Positions 30,672 to 37,842 of a stretch of 64,000 bases of DNA are shown here, piece by piece; position 1 is the first letter of the stretch, and each line of letters begins with the position of its first letter. This stretch comes from Morganella sibonii (GTDB lineage: Bacteria > Pseudomonadota > Gammaproteobacteria > Enterobacterales > Enterobacteriaceae): NCBI RefSeq assembly GCF_040560245.1, contig NZ_JAKMWP010000004.1. The stretch is one strand, 5' to 3'. The translations under genes and the position numbers were made by a program. A model generated the notes under the pieces. It had not been told where the DNA came from and did not search any database. It saw nothing but the letters and a program-made list of their open reading frames with translations.

Positions 30672-32024
30672 ATGAAACGTAACATGAGTTCACTCACCGC
30701 TTTGGTGTCAACGTTATCTGAATTCAGTGAGAGTCTTGCGGGAAGACTCAGCCTAGACTCTATCGATGATCTTCAAGCTCTTAAGAAAACAACTGACGAT
30801 TTTTCTGAAACAGTGCAAGGTTACTCATTAAGTCCTTTACCTACAAATCTAGGACGTTTGGAGGATGAGTATCGTGCTTACAGGAAAGAGGAATTACGTT
30901 GCAAAGAGATCATTAAAGATCTGACTTATGTGATAAACAAAGCGATTGCAAATTCCACTCAGAAAAGTGACTACGAAAAGGCATATGAGGTCTATCGCAG
31001 TAAGCTTTCAAGCATCAATAATGCAATTACTCGTTATGCTGCCCGTGGTAAAGAGATGCTCCTTAAACAGCAAGTTGAGCTGGAGGAACTTATTCGGCAC
31101 TGCCGTGAACAGTATAAGCTTATTATGGAAGAAAGCCTTGAGGACTTGAAACTCGCTAATATTACATTGCCTATCGTGCTTGATAAGTTGGATGCAGAAC
31201 AACAGAAAATAGAAATCGAAAATGCTCAGAAGCTATCTCCTTATGTAACAGCCCTTGAACGTGTCAATGAACAAATAGACTTAGAAAGTTTAGCCATTCA
31301 TAGTATGAACGAGACTGTCCGTTATCGAGATGAGTTAGCGCGGTTGCACTCACTAGCCCAACTTGGCATAACGGTTGAAATTATCGGACATGAACTTGAT
31401 GGTTTAGATCAAGAGCTGACACACGCTCTGAAAGTTATTAGTGATGGTGAGTTAACACTATCTCAGCAGAAAAATATTGAGAGAGCTTTACATTGCCATA
31501 GCTCTTTAATGGAAAAACTTAACTTTTTATCACCACTCAAGCTATCTGGAAAAAAAGAGATTCAGAGAATAACGGGCGCAGGAATTGAAGAATACATTAC
31601 TGGATATTTTTCAAAGCAACTTGTATCAGCAGGTATTCAGCTTTCATGTACACCCGCATTCAGAGAGATGTCCCTCATGGATTTGCAATCACGCATATAC
31701 CCAGTGTTCATAAATATAATTAATAATTCAATATATTGGGTACAGCGGCGAGATGATAATAAAAGAGAGATTCTCCTAACATTTGATAATAATGAGGTTT
31801 TTATATGTGATGATGGTCCTGGCGTGGATAGCGATGATTTAGATAGTCTATTTACATTGTTCTTCACACGTAAACAAAAAGGCGGTAGGGGCGTAGGACT
31901 TTATCTTTGCAAACAGAATCTGATGGCTGGTGGACATAGTATTCGTTATGAAGCCAGAGAGGATTTTAAAGTGCTTAGTGGTGCTAATTTTGTGATTGCT
32001 TTTAAAGGATTAACTAATGACTGA
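30672..32024 (+). CDS. Histidine-kinase-like GHKL ATPase, -1 frame continuation
   Basis: From the first ATG this is 450 residues, but that ATG has no ribosome binding site, and the frame is open without a start back to the heptamer at 30603. Joined to the upstream frame the product would be about 990 residues. It begins with a long charged coiled coil, then a DHp-like H box (GHELDGL, H240, or about H780 in the fusion), then HATPase_c boxes: N box INIINNS, G1 DDGPG at about 380, F box FTLFFTRK, G2 GGRGVGLYL. This looks like a soluble histidine kinase core and pairs with the receiver protein encoded next. Confidence 0.75.
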   Translation: MKRNMSSLTALVSTLSEFSESLAGRLSLDSIDDLQALKKTTDDFSETVQGYSLSPLPTNLGRLEDEYRAYRKEELRCKEIIKDLTYVINKAIANSTQKSDYEKAYEVYRSKLSSINNAITRYAARGKEMLLKQQVELEELIRHCREQYKLIMEESLEDLKLANITLPIVLDKLDAEQQKIEIENAQKLSPYVTALERVNEQIDLESLAIHSMNETVRYRDELARLHSLAQLGITVEIIGHELDGLDQELTHALKVISDGELTLSQQKNIERALHCHSSLMEKLNFLSPLKLSGKKEIQRITGAGIEEYITGYFSKQLVSAGIQLSCTPAFREMSLMDLQSRIYPVFINIINNSIYWVQRRDDNKREILLTFDNNEVFICDDGPGVDSDDLDSLFTLFFTRKQKGGRGVGLYLCKQNLMAGGHSIRYEAREDFKVLSGANFVIAFKGLTND

Positions 32025-33819
32025 AATGACACTGACTTATCCTGATCTGATAAAGGAAGCTTTTATAAATCCGATTCGTAACGTGACTGTCATTGATGAC
32101 GAGTACCCAACACTTTTATCGCTAATAGACATACAAAATCGGCCTTTGGACGAGAGGATAGCAGCTGTAGCTGAAACGAACAGTGCAAATATAGAGCGGC
32201 TCAAGAAAATTATTGCTATGTGCCATGGCAGCTATCAGTGGAGTATTGATGTTTTTGATGGTCACACTCCGAATTTTGGAGGGACTGAGGAAATACCTCC
32301 ACATATCCATCATAGTGACTTGATTGTTCTGGATTATCACCTTGATGGCGATGCTGCCGTAGATGATGGTATGCGTGCCAGAAAGATTATCCAATCACTT
32401 GACCAGAATAATCACTATAATCTTACACTGGTGCATACAAAAGGGTATGTAGGTGAGATCGAAACTGTATTTGTAGAAATTCTGAAAGATTTTATTCGTA
32501 TTGAGCCTTCTCATCCTCTTCTTCCATCTGAAACGGTTGTTAACAAGATGGAAGAGTGGATGGATGCAAATGAAGATGGTAGGGCTTATCAGTGGATCGA
32601 CACAGATATCAATTTACGAACTATTTTTGATATTTATTTTTCGCCAGAACCTGAAAAGTGTATTAACCCACGTAAGCCGACACATCCTTTGAATGCTTTC
32701 ATTAAAGATATAAATAAAGTGGCCGGGGAGGCCGGGCTGTCATGTGTTGATCTCATGAAATGGCGATTTGCCGACATATTAAAAACAAATGGAATAACTT
32801 TCGAGGCCGATGCTCGACTGGATTTGCAGTGGTATTGGGATGCAGATACTAATTTTATTAGCACAGGCAAAATGTTTATTTCTGTTATCAGAAAGAGTGC
32901 CGAGAATCCAGAGGATGAGCTCATAGGTTCGCTTAGTATTGCCTTGACTAAGCATAATGCGTCACCAATGCATCTACTGATGGCAAAAATGCGCTATGAG
33001 TTGGACGAAAAAGGAATTGAGCAAGCATCAAAAATTATTAGTAATAGATATGCTCAAGCTGGCTGGTTATATAATCTACTTCAAAATGCTGATAACGACT
33101 CCGCACATGATAAGGCGATTAATTTGCACTGGGAGCAACTGGCCACAGCCTCACGTTTGGTTCTTCGCGATTTCTCTAAAAAAATCATGGCTGTTGCTAA
33201 AATCGATTGCCAAGCAGATGCCCAAAGATTTGTTCAAACATTCTTTGATGAGTGTATAGGTAAAAAGGACTTGGCCTTAGGGCACCTTAATGCTTTTTCT
33301 TGTTCTATGCCTGTTAGTAATAATCACCTTATAACTGGTACCGTATTGAATATTGAAGGGGAAATATGGGTATGCATTACCCCTGCATGTGATCTAGTAC
33401 CAGGGCAAAAAATTGCTCAGTGGCAATCACGTATTGGAGAGTCTCATTTAGTTTTTAAAGCCGTAAAGTTTGAGAGTGTCAAGTTGGAAACTGCAAATGG
33501 AAAGGCGAATCGTAATGAATATATTTATCTTAATGTCGATGGTATACCCAAATCGTACTGGCTAGGCAGCGATAACCCTTCTTGGGATACATTTTATGCC
33601 GGAGCATTAGGGTGCTATGGTGATGATTATAAGATATCGCTTACAGGCGTGCGTGAAGATAAAACAGTTGAAGGTAAGCCTCTTGTGATGAAAACGTTAC
33701 AGGCTTTTGCTATTGCTGAGCTTCGTTATGAGTATGCTCTTAATTTGCTACATAAATTTGGTTCCTCGCAAACACGTGTAGGCCTTGGTTTTCAGGAAAA
33801 TAATAATATTTGGGCTTAG
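32017..33819 (+). CDS. Protein with divergent response-regulator receiver domain and large unknown C-terminus
   Basis: 600 residues; the ATG lies 8 bp inside the end of the upstream kinase-like frame, so expression is coupled. Residues 20-150 look like a receiver: acidic pocket VIDDE (D27, D28), candidate phosphoacceptor D106 in LIVLDYHL, and T141-K142 in LVHTKG near the expected switch position. A long loop separates the first strand from D106, unlike ordinary receivers. The C-terminal 450 residues have no DNA-binding domain or enzyme motif I recognise, and contain a beta-rich segment with CITPACDLVPGQK near residue 450. It is presumably the output arm of the system. Confidence 0.7.
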   Translation: MTEMTLTYPDLIKEAFINPIRNVTVIDDEYPTLLSLIDIQNRPLDERIAAVAETNSANIERLKKIIAMCHGSYQWSIDVFDGHTPNFGGTEEIPPHIHHSDLIVLDYHLDGDAAVDDGMRARKIIQSLDQNNHYNLTLVHTKGYVGEIETVFVEILKDFIRIEPSHPLLPSETVVNKMEEWMDANEDGRAYQWIDTDINLRTIFDIYFSPEPEKCINPRKPTHPLNAFIKDINKVAGEAGLSCVDLMKWRFADILKTNGITFEADARLDLQWYWDADTNFISTGKMFISVIRKSAENPEDELIGSLSIALTKHNASPMHLLMAKMRYELDEKGIEQASKIISNRYAQAGWLYNLLQNADNDSAHDKAINLHWEQLATASRLVLRDFSKKIMAVAKIDCQADAQRFVQTFFDECIGKKDLALGHLNAFSCSMPVSNNHLITGTVLNIEGEIWVCITPACDLVPGQKIAQWQSRIGESHLVFKAVKFESVKLETANGKANRNEYIYLNVDGIPKSYWLGSDNPSWDTFYAGALGCYGDDYKISLTGVREDKTVEGKPLVMKTLQAFAIAELRYEYALNLLHKFGSSQTRVGLGFQENNNIWA

Positions 33820-33860
33820 ATGCTAGAAAAATGCCGCTCTCAATTTTATGGTGGCGGCGT

Positions 33861-33900
33861 ATGATCTCTTCCCAAAAATCATGATCTCCTCCCAAAATCA
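33861..33900 (+). repeat. Two tandem 20-bp units after the receiver gene
   Basis: Two consecutive units beginning ATGATCTC and containing TCCCAAAA differ by small changes. They lie in the 109-bp gap between the receiver gene stop and the left end of the insertion sequence. No function is evident; a remnant of an older element is possible. Confidence 0.5.
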
Positions 33901-33944
33901 GCGCTAGGTTAAATCAGAGATCCAGACCTGTAAGTACACCCGTT

Positions 33945-34829
33945 TCAGTTCCACACACTTTTTGAGATTTCGTTATTTTCAGCTAATAACCGGTATTCTT
34001 CCGGCGTCAGATTATTCAGGGATTCGTGTGGACGCTCCCGGTTATATTCCCTCAGCCAGCGTTCTGTGATTTCCCGTACTTCATTCAGTGTCCGGAACAG
34101 ATAAAAATCCAGTATTTCAGTCCGGTATGTCCGGTTAAAACGCTCGATAAAGGCATTCTGAGTCGGCTTACCCGGTTTAATAAATTCCGGTATCACGCCA
34201 TGCTCTTCTGCCCAGTGCGCCAGTGTCAGTGATATAAGCTCCGGACCATTATCCATCCGCATTTTCACCGGATATCCGCGTGTTGCAACAATTCTGTCCA
34301 ATACCCGGACAACACGTTGGGCCGGGATATTCAGATCAATTTCTATCGCCAGTGCTTCACGATTAAAATCATCCACGATATTGAACGTCCTGAAACGCCT
34401 GCCGCAGATCAACGCATCATGCATAAAATCAACCGACCAGCTCTGATTCAGTGCCTCCGGCGTTGCCAGCGGTGCCGGATTGCGCACAGGCAGACGTTGT
34501 TTGCCTTTACGGCAAAAGTTCAGCTTCAGCAGACAATAGATCCGGTGAACGCGCTTATGATTCCATCCGTTGCCCTGCCTGCGCAGGATCTGAAACAGCT
34601 TTTTAAACCCGTAACGGGGATAACGTTCTGCCGCCTCTGTCAGCGCCTGTATCACCGGTTCATCCTGCCGGGTATCCGGTTTGTAAAAATACACCGTTCT
34701 GCTCAGCGATAAGGCCCGGCAGGCGTGACGGATGCTCATCGAATACTGTTCGATAAGGTAACTGACAAGCTCCCGCTTTACCGCTGTTTTTAAAGCTTTT
34801 TTCCGATAACGTCCTTCAGTGCCCGGCAT
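33945..34829 (-). CDS. IS3-family transposase OrfB (DDE domain)
   Basis: 294-codon frame with the rve integrase core. The DDE residues are visible in SVDFMHDA, RMDNGPEL and FIERFNRTYR. It is normally made as OrfAB by a -1 shift at the A AAA AAG heptamer (34796-34802), so residues before KKALKTAVKREL are probably not translated as an independent start. Full length with no interruption. Confidence 0.9.
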   Translation of the reverse strand: MPGTEGRYRKKALKTAVKRELVSYLIEQYSMSIRHACRALSLSRTVYFYKPDTRQDEPVIQALTEAAERYPRYGFKKLFQILRRQGNGWNHKRVHRIYCLLKLNFCRKGKQRLPVRNPAPLATPEALNQSWSVDFMHDALICGRRFRTFNIVDDFNREALAIEIDLNIPAQRVVRVLDRIVATRGYPVKMRMDNGPELISLTLAHWAEEHGVIPEFIKPGKPTQNAFIERFNRTYRTEILDFYLFRTLNEVREITERWLREYNRERPHESLNNLTPEEYRLLAENNEISKSVWN

Positions 34830-35077
34830 TCAAGACTCAGGTCAGCAAACATTTGCTTTAATCGCCGGTTTTCTTCCTCAAGATCTTTTAACTTTTTAAT
34901 ATCAGACGCTTCCATCCCGCCGTATTTGGCTTTCCAGTTGTAGTAGCTGGCTTCGGATATACCGGCTTCACGGCAGACATCTTTGACTGTCCGTCCGGCT
35001 TCAACGGACTTCAGAACGGCGATAATCTGATGTTCAGTAAATCGGGCTTTGCGCATGGCGATCTCCTCAGGATACAT
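34790..35077 (-). CDS. IS3-family OrfA (helix-turn-helix DNA-binding protein)
   Basis: 95 residues. A HTH near the N-terminus (FTEHQIIAVLKSVEAG, then VCREAGISEASYYNWK) is followed by a leucine-zipper-like coiled coil (KKLKDLEEENRRLKQMFADL). It resembles the IS407-like group of IS3 elements. It ends just after the slippery site shared with orfB. GAGGA-type ribosome site precedes the ATG. Confidence 0.9.
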   Translation of the reverse strand: MYPEEIAMRKARFTEHQIIAVLKSVEAGRTVKDVCREAGISEASYYNWKAKYGGMEASDIKKLKDLEEENRRLKQMFADLSLECRALKDVIGKKL

Positions 35078-35191
35078 ATCAGTATGGATGAAGATCTCTG
35101 AAAGTGAATGGGACTTTTTTCCGGGATACTTACAGTCCCTGTATAATTATTATACCGTTATTGTACTCACCCTGAGAGAAGATGAAAGTAT

Positions 35192-35219
35192 TTTATACTC
35201 ACGTCTGTACTCATTTTCG
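35192..35219 (+). repeat. Right copy of the 28-bp imperfect direct repeat flanking the accessory region
   Basis: TATACTCA (35194-35201) and TGTACTCA (35206-35213), again 12 bp apart, then TTTTCG. Differs from the left copy at three spacer positions and one more. Another TGTACTCA unit lies just inside at 35162-35169. It lies outside the insertion sequence, between it and thyA. Confidence 0.6.
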
Positions 35220-35252
35220 ACAGAGCTGTAGTGAGGAATATTGAGACATCAT

Positions 35253-35287
35253 GAAAATAAAAATCCACGCAATTGCATGGATTTTAT
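35253..35287 (-). terminator. Terminator after thyA
   Basis: On the minus strand AAAATCCA, an inner GCAATTGC palindrome and TGGATTTT form a long hairpin followed by T-rich sequence. It lies about 55 bp after the thyA stop. An A-T-rich outer stem means it may work in both directions. Confidence 0.7.
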
Positions 35288-35343
35288 AGGTTTTCTTGAT
35301 TGCCGTGAGATTCAATGAAACCTCATGAGGCAACAGGTTTTAT

Positions 35344-36279
35344 TTAGACAGAAAACGGATATTTAATCGGATCGTGGTGCTGATAATCTGTTACCGTGAA
35401 GTCATCGGTGGTCACCCATGTCATTAAATCATCCAGTGTTTTAATATCAGGGTTAATATGAAGTTTCGGTGATGCGAAAGGTTTACGTGTCATTTGGACA
35501 TCACGCATTAATTCTGACTGGTCTTCATATAAATGCAGATTAACGACTTTGTGATACACTTTACCTGCATTCAGCCCGGTTATTTGTGCCATAACTGCCA
35601 GAAGGAAATAACATTGCGGTGCATTGAAAACATAGCCCAGTGCATAATCACAACTTCTCTGATAACTGTTTAAATATAATGTTCCGTCAAGAATTGAGAA
35701 GTGATGCATAAACATACATGGTCTCAGGCAACCCTGATCAAATTCACCCGGATTCCAGAAGGAGATAATTTCACCGCGGTCATCAATTCCTTTTTTTAAA
35801 TTATCATATACTTTACGGAGTTGATCGAAGGTATTTTTTCTCAGTTCATTAATCAGGTTATTAACACCTTCTTTATCTCCGGCATCACTTAATGATAATA
35901 ATAAATCATACTGTGTGTCTGTCGGGGATATTTTCAGCTGACGTCCCTGAACACCATAAACACGGCCCATATCATCCTCACCTTTACGGTTCGGGTTTGC
36001 CAGCCAGTCGGCATTTTCATTTGCGTTGGCGTTCCAGGTATTACAGCCGATATCTCTGAACTGTGCGGCATTGTCATATCCGCGTAAGTAACCCAGCATT
36101 TCCGCAATAGCGGCTTTCCAGAATGCTTTGCGGGTGGTTACCAGCGGGAACTCATTTTTGTCAACGTGGTAAGTGAAATCGGCATTAATAATTGTCAGAC
36201 ATCTTTTACCTGTCCGCTTATTTTCAATCCATTTCCCTTCCTCCAGAATCCGCTTTGCAATGTCTAAATATTGTTCCAC
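35344..36279 (-). CDS. thyA: Thymidylate synthase, long variant
   Basis: Methylates dUMP to dTMP with methylene-tetrahydrofolate; supplies dihydrofolate to FolA. 311 residues from a GTG start with AGGAAA upstream. The catalytic cysteine lies in GCLRPCMF, and RSCDYALG and HLYEDQ are conserved. It resembles the Vibrio-type enzyme (about 283 residues) rather than the 264-residue E. coli one, with a further insert of about 28 residues after GRVYGVQGR (LLLSLSDAGDKEGVNNLINE region). Its base composition is lower in GC than neighbouring genes, and it abuts the accessory region, so transfer is possible. Confidence 0.93.
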   Translation of the reverse strand: MEQYLDIAKRILEEGKWIENKRTGKRCLTIINADFTYHVDKNEFPLVTTRKAFWKAAIAEMLGYLRGYDNAAQFRDIGCNTWNANANENADWLANPNRKGEDDMGRVYGVQGRQLKISPTDTQYDLLLSLSDAGDKEGVNNLINELRKNTFDQLRKVYDNLKKGIDDRGEIISFWNPGEFDQGCLRPCMFMHHFSILDGTLYLNSYQRSCDYALGYVFNAPQCYFLLAVMAQITGLNAGKVYHKVVNLHLYEDQSELMRDVQMTRKPFASPKLHINPDIKTLDDLMTWVTTDDFTVTDYQHHDPIKYPFSV

Positions 36280-36315
36280 TTTTGTTTTCCTGTTGACGCA
36301 GTATATGATCTTAAT

Positions 36316-36321
36316 ATTATA
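36316..36321 (-). promoter_or_regulatory. Probable thyA extended -10 promoter
   Basis: On the minus strand TGCTATAAT is a perfect extended -10 element, about 37 bases upstream of the thyA GTG. No good -35 box is visible, as expected for an extended -10 promoter. Confidence 0.5.
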
Positions 36322-36484
36322 GCATTGTTTTTATTCATTTCATATAAAATAATGTTTCTTTGATTTTGTCAAAATAGATTTTATTCTTTTTGTTAATTTA
36401 ATTAATGGCATGTGTATATTAATTTTATTTTCTAATAATTTATTATTTATATTAAATGGTTTTGAAAGTAATAATAGTTCCCGA

Positions 36485-36536
36485 ATCACCGGCACTGAGA
36501 ATGAGCTGTTTTAAATACAGTGCCGGTGATCGGTTT
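36485..36536 (+). terminator. 13-bp perfect hairpin followed by T5
   Basis: ATCACCGGCACTG (36485-36497) pairs with CAGTGCCGGTGAT (36518-36530), loop of 20 bases, then CGGTTTTT. No plus-strand gene lies upstream, so it may end an unannotated transcript. Confidence 0.5.
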
Positions 36537-36562
36537 TTATATTGGGTAATATCCGGATTGTT

Positions 36563-36588
36563 AAAGAGCAGCGATGTCTGCTCTTTTT
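36563..36588 (+). terminator. Intrinsic terminator-like hairpin with T-tract
   Basis: AAAGAGCAG and CTGCTCTTT with loop CGATGT, followed by TT. A second plus-strand terminator 30 bp after the first one, with no recognised gene before it. Confidence 0.6.
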
Positions 36589-36781
36589 AGCGTCTTCGTT
36601 TTTTTCACGCCAGACTTTTTTTCAGGAAGATGATTTTTTTCCGCATAACAGGAAGAACGGCTGTGTATTTGCAGTGCCATGCAGATATTTTTTCCTGTTG
36701 TATCGCATATTTTCAGGTTCTGCCTTTGCGGAAGTGGTAAACGCGTTATTTTTTCAGCAGAGAACGGAAACGGATAACCAC

Positions 36782-37261
36782 ATGCAGAAACACATGCGAA
36801 AAGAGCGGGGGATATCGCTGATGGAAGTCATTATTGTTTTATTTATTATGGCATTACCTGTTTCATTTATTCATGTGTCATGGGAAAGCTACAGAGAACG
36901 GCGTTATCTGACAGAAACAGCGGCATTGTTTCATCAGTATCTCAGCAGCCATAAACTGAAAGCAACGTATCTGAATGAAACCCGGAAAATAGCCGTTATT
37001 TTCGGTGAGAAAAGCCGGGCCTGTCATCAGGTATCCGCAGCGCAGTGCGATAGTGATACAGACGCGTTCATTCCTGCACAGGGCGTCCGTATTGTTTCCG
37101 GCACCACGGATACGGTGCAGTTTTGGGGAACCCGGCATACCGCCTCTGCCGCCGGTTTTGTGCTGGAAAATCCACAGGGACAGATAAAACTGATTATCTC
37201 GGCTCCCGGCCGTATCCGGTTGTGTACGCCGGGGCGGCTATCCGGTGTGCCGTCATGCTGA
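36782..37261 (+). CDS. ppdA: Type IV pilin-like (prepilin) protein PpdA
   Basis: Minor-pseudopilin-like protein, 159 residues from the ATG at 36782. The prepilin signal is short and basic (MQKHMRKERG) and cleavage is expected after that glycine, followed by ISLMEVIIVLF with Glu at position 5. First of four prepilin-peptidase-dependent genes upstream of recC, as in E. coli. Their role in assembly of a pilus or secretion fibre is not settled in enteric bacteria. Confidence 0.85.
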   Translation: MQKHMRKERGISLMEVIIVLFIMALPVSFIHVSWESYRERRYLTETAALFHQYLSSHKLKATYLNETRKIAVIFGEKSRACHQVSAAQCDSDTDAFIPAQGVRIVSGTTDTVQFWGTRHTASAAGFVLENPQGQIKLIISAPGRIRLCTPGRLSGVPSC

Positions 37262-37842
37262 ATAAAATACGGGAGCAGGGATTCCTGTTATTTGAAATGC
37301 TGGCGGCGATGGCTGTCAGTACGATTATCCTGGTCACGGCAGCCCGGTTTTTTCCGGCTCTGGGGCAGGATGTACTGAACACATACCGGCAATATAAGCT
37401 GGATACCATTATGCGGGAAACGCTTCTGAGGCTGGAAAAAGATCTCCGGCGGACAGCCTTCTGCCGTGGACATTGTCAGGGCAATCCGCTGCAGATTGCG
37501 GCGAAGCCGGGCGAGACAAAGAGCAGCTGCATTATAGTTGCTTACGATCTCAATCATAATGGCCGCTGGGAACGTAATGTCCGGAAAACCGGAGAGCATT
37601 TTGGCTACCGTCTGAATAAACAGGCAATTGAATGGACACGTAATGCCCTCAGTTGCCGGGAATCCGGCTGGGAAAAAGTCACCGATAACCGCTATGTGGC
37701 TGTTTCCCGGTTTTTGGTCACACCGGTGAAATTGTACGGAAAAAATGGTCTGCGATTAACCCTGACACTTACCGGGCTGGATATGCCCTTAATACAACGA
37801 ACCGGAGAAAGCCTGATTGTTATGCCGAATTACCACCTGTAA
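37255..37842 (+). CDS. ppdB: Type IV pilin-like protein PpdB
   Basis: 195 residues from the ATG at 37255, which overlaps the ppdA stop by 7 bp. The prepilin signal MLNKIREQG is followed by FLLFEMLAAMAV, with Glu at position 5. The open frame upstream to 37123 is the ppdA gene in another frame. Four cysteines in the globular part. It resembles PilW/PpdB minor pilins. Confidence 0.85.
   Translation: MLNKIREQGFLLFEMLAAMAVSTIILVTAARFFPALGQDVLNTYRQYKLDTIMRETLLRLEKDLRRTAFCRGHCQGNPLQIAAKPGETKSSCIIVAYDLNHNGRWERNVRKTGEHFGYRLNKQAIEWTRNALSCRESGWEKVTDNRYVAVSRFLVTPVKLYGKNGLRLTLTLTGLDMPLIQRTGESLIVMPNYHL

Larger units (their letters stand above)
33928..35135 (-). mobile_element. IS3-family insertion sequence, about 1.2 kb
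   Basis: Holds overlapping leftward orfA and orfB. The termini are inverted: CTGTAAGTA at 33928-33936 and TACTTACAG at the right end (35135), with one mismatch and then weaker matching. Inside, the usual IS3 layout is present, including an A AAA AAG slippery site (minus strand, 34796-34802). I see no clear target duplication: flanks are CAGAC on the left and TCCCT on the right. Both ORFs are intact, so it may be active. It sits between the receiver gene and the right flanking repeat. Confidence 0.85.
36330..36781. other. AT-rich intergenic stretch between thyA and ppdA
   Basis: About 450 bases between the thyA promoter and the ppdA start. The first 150 are very AT-rich without a credible ORF. 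Two terminator-like hairpins follow at 36485 and 36563 (listed separately), then T-rich runs up to the ppdA ribosome site. The ppdA frame is open back to 36542, but that stretch lacks a start with a ribosome site and a pilin-like signal. Confidence 0.6.

Noticed and set aside
26839..33819. BREX, DISARM or a classical type I/III restriction system
   Set aside because: None of the required genes (PglX/PglZ, DrmA/B helicase, HsdR/HsdS, Res) is present.
26713..35219. Prophage or integrative conjugative element
   Set aside because: No integrase, structural phage gene, relaxase or conjugation gene lies between the repeats; only the defence-like genes and one insertion sequence.
36456..36590. 44-codon ORF running through the thyA-ppdA hairpins
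   Set aside because: No ribosome site, and the two terminator stems account for much of its sequence, so a protein is unlikely.
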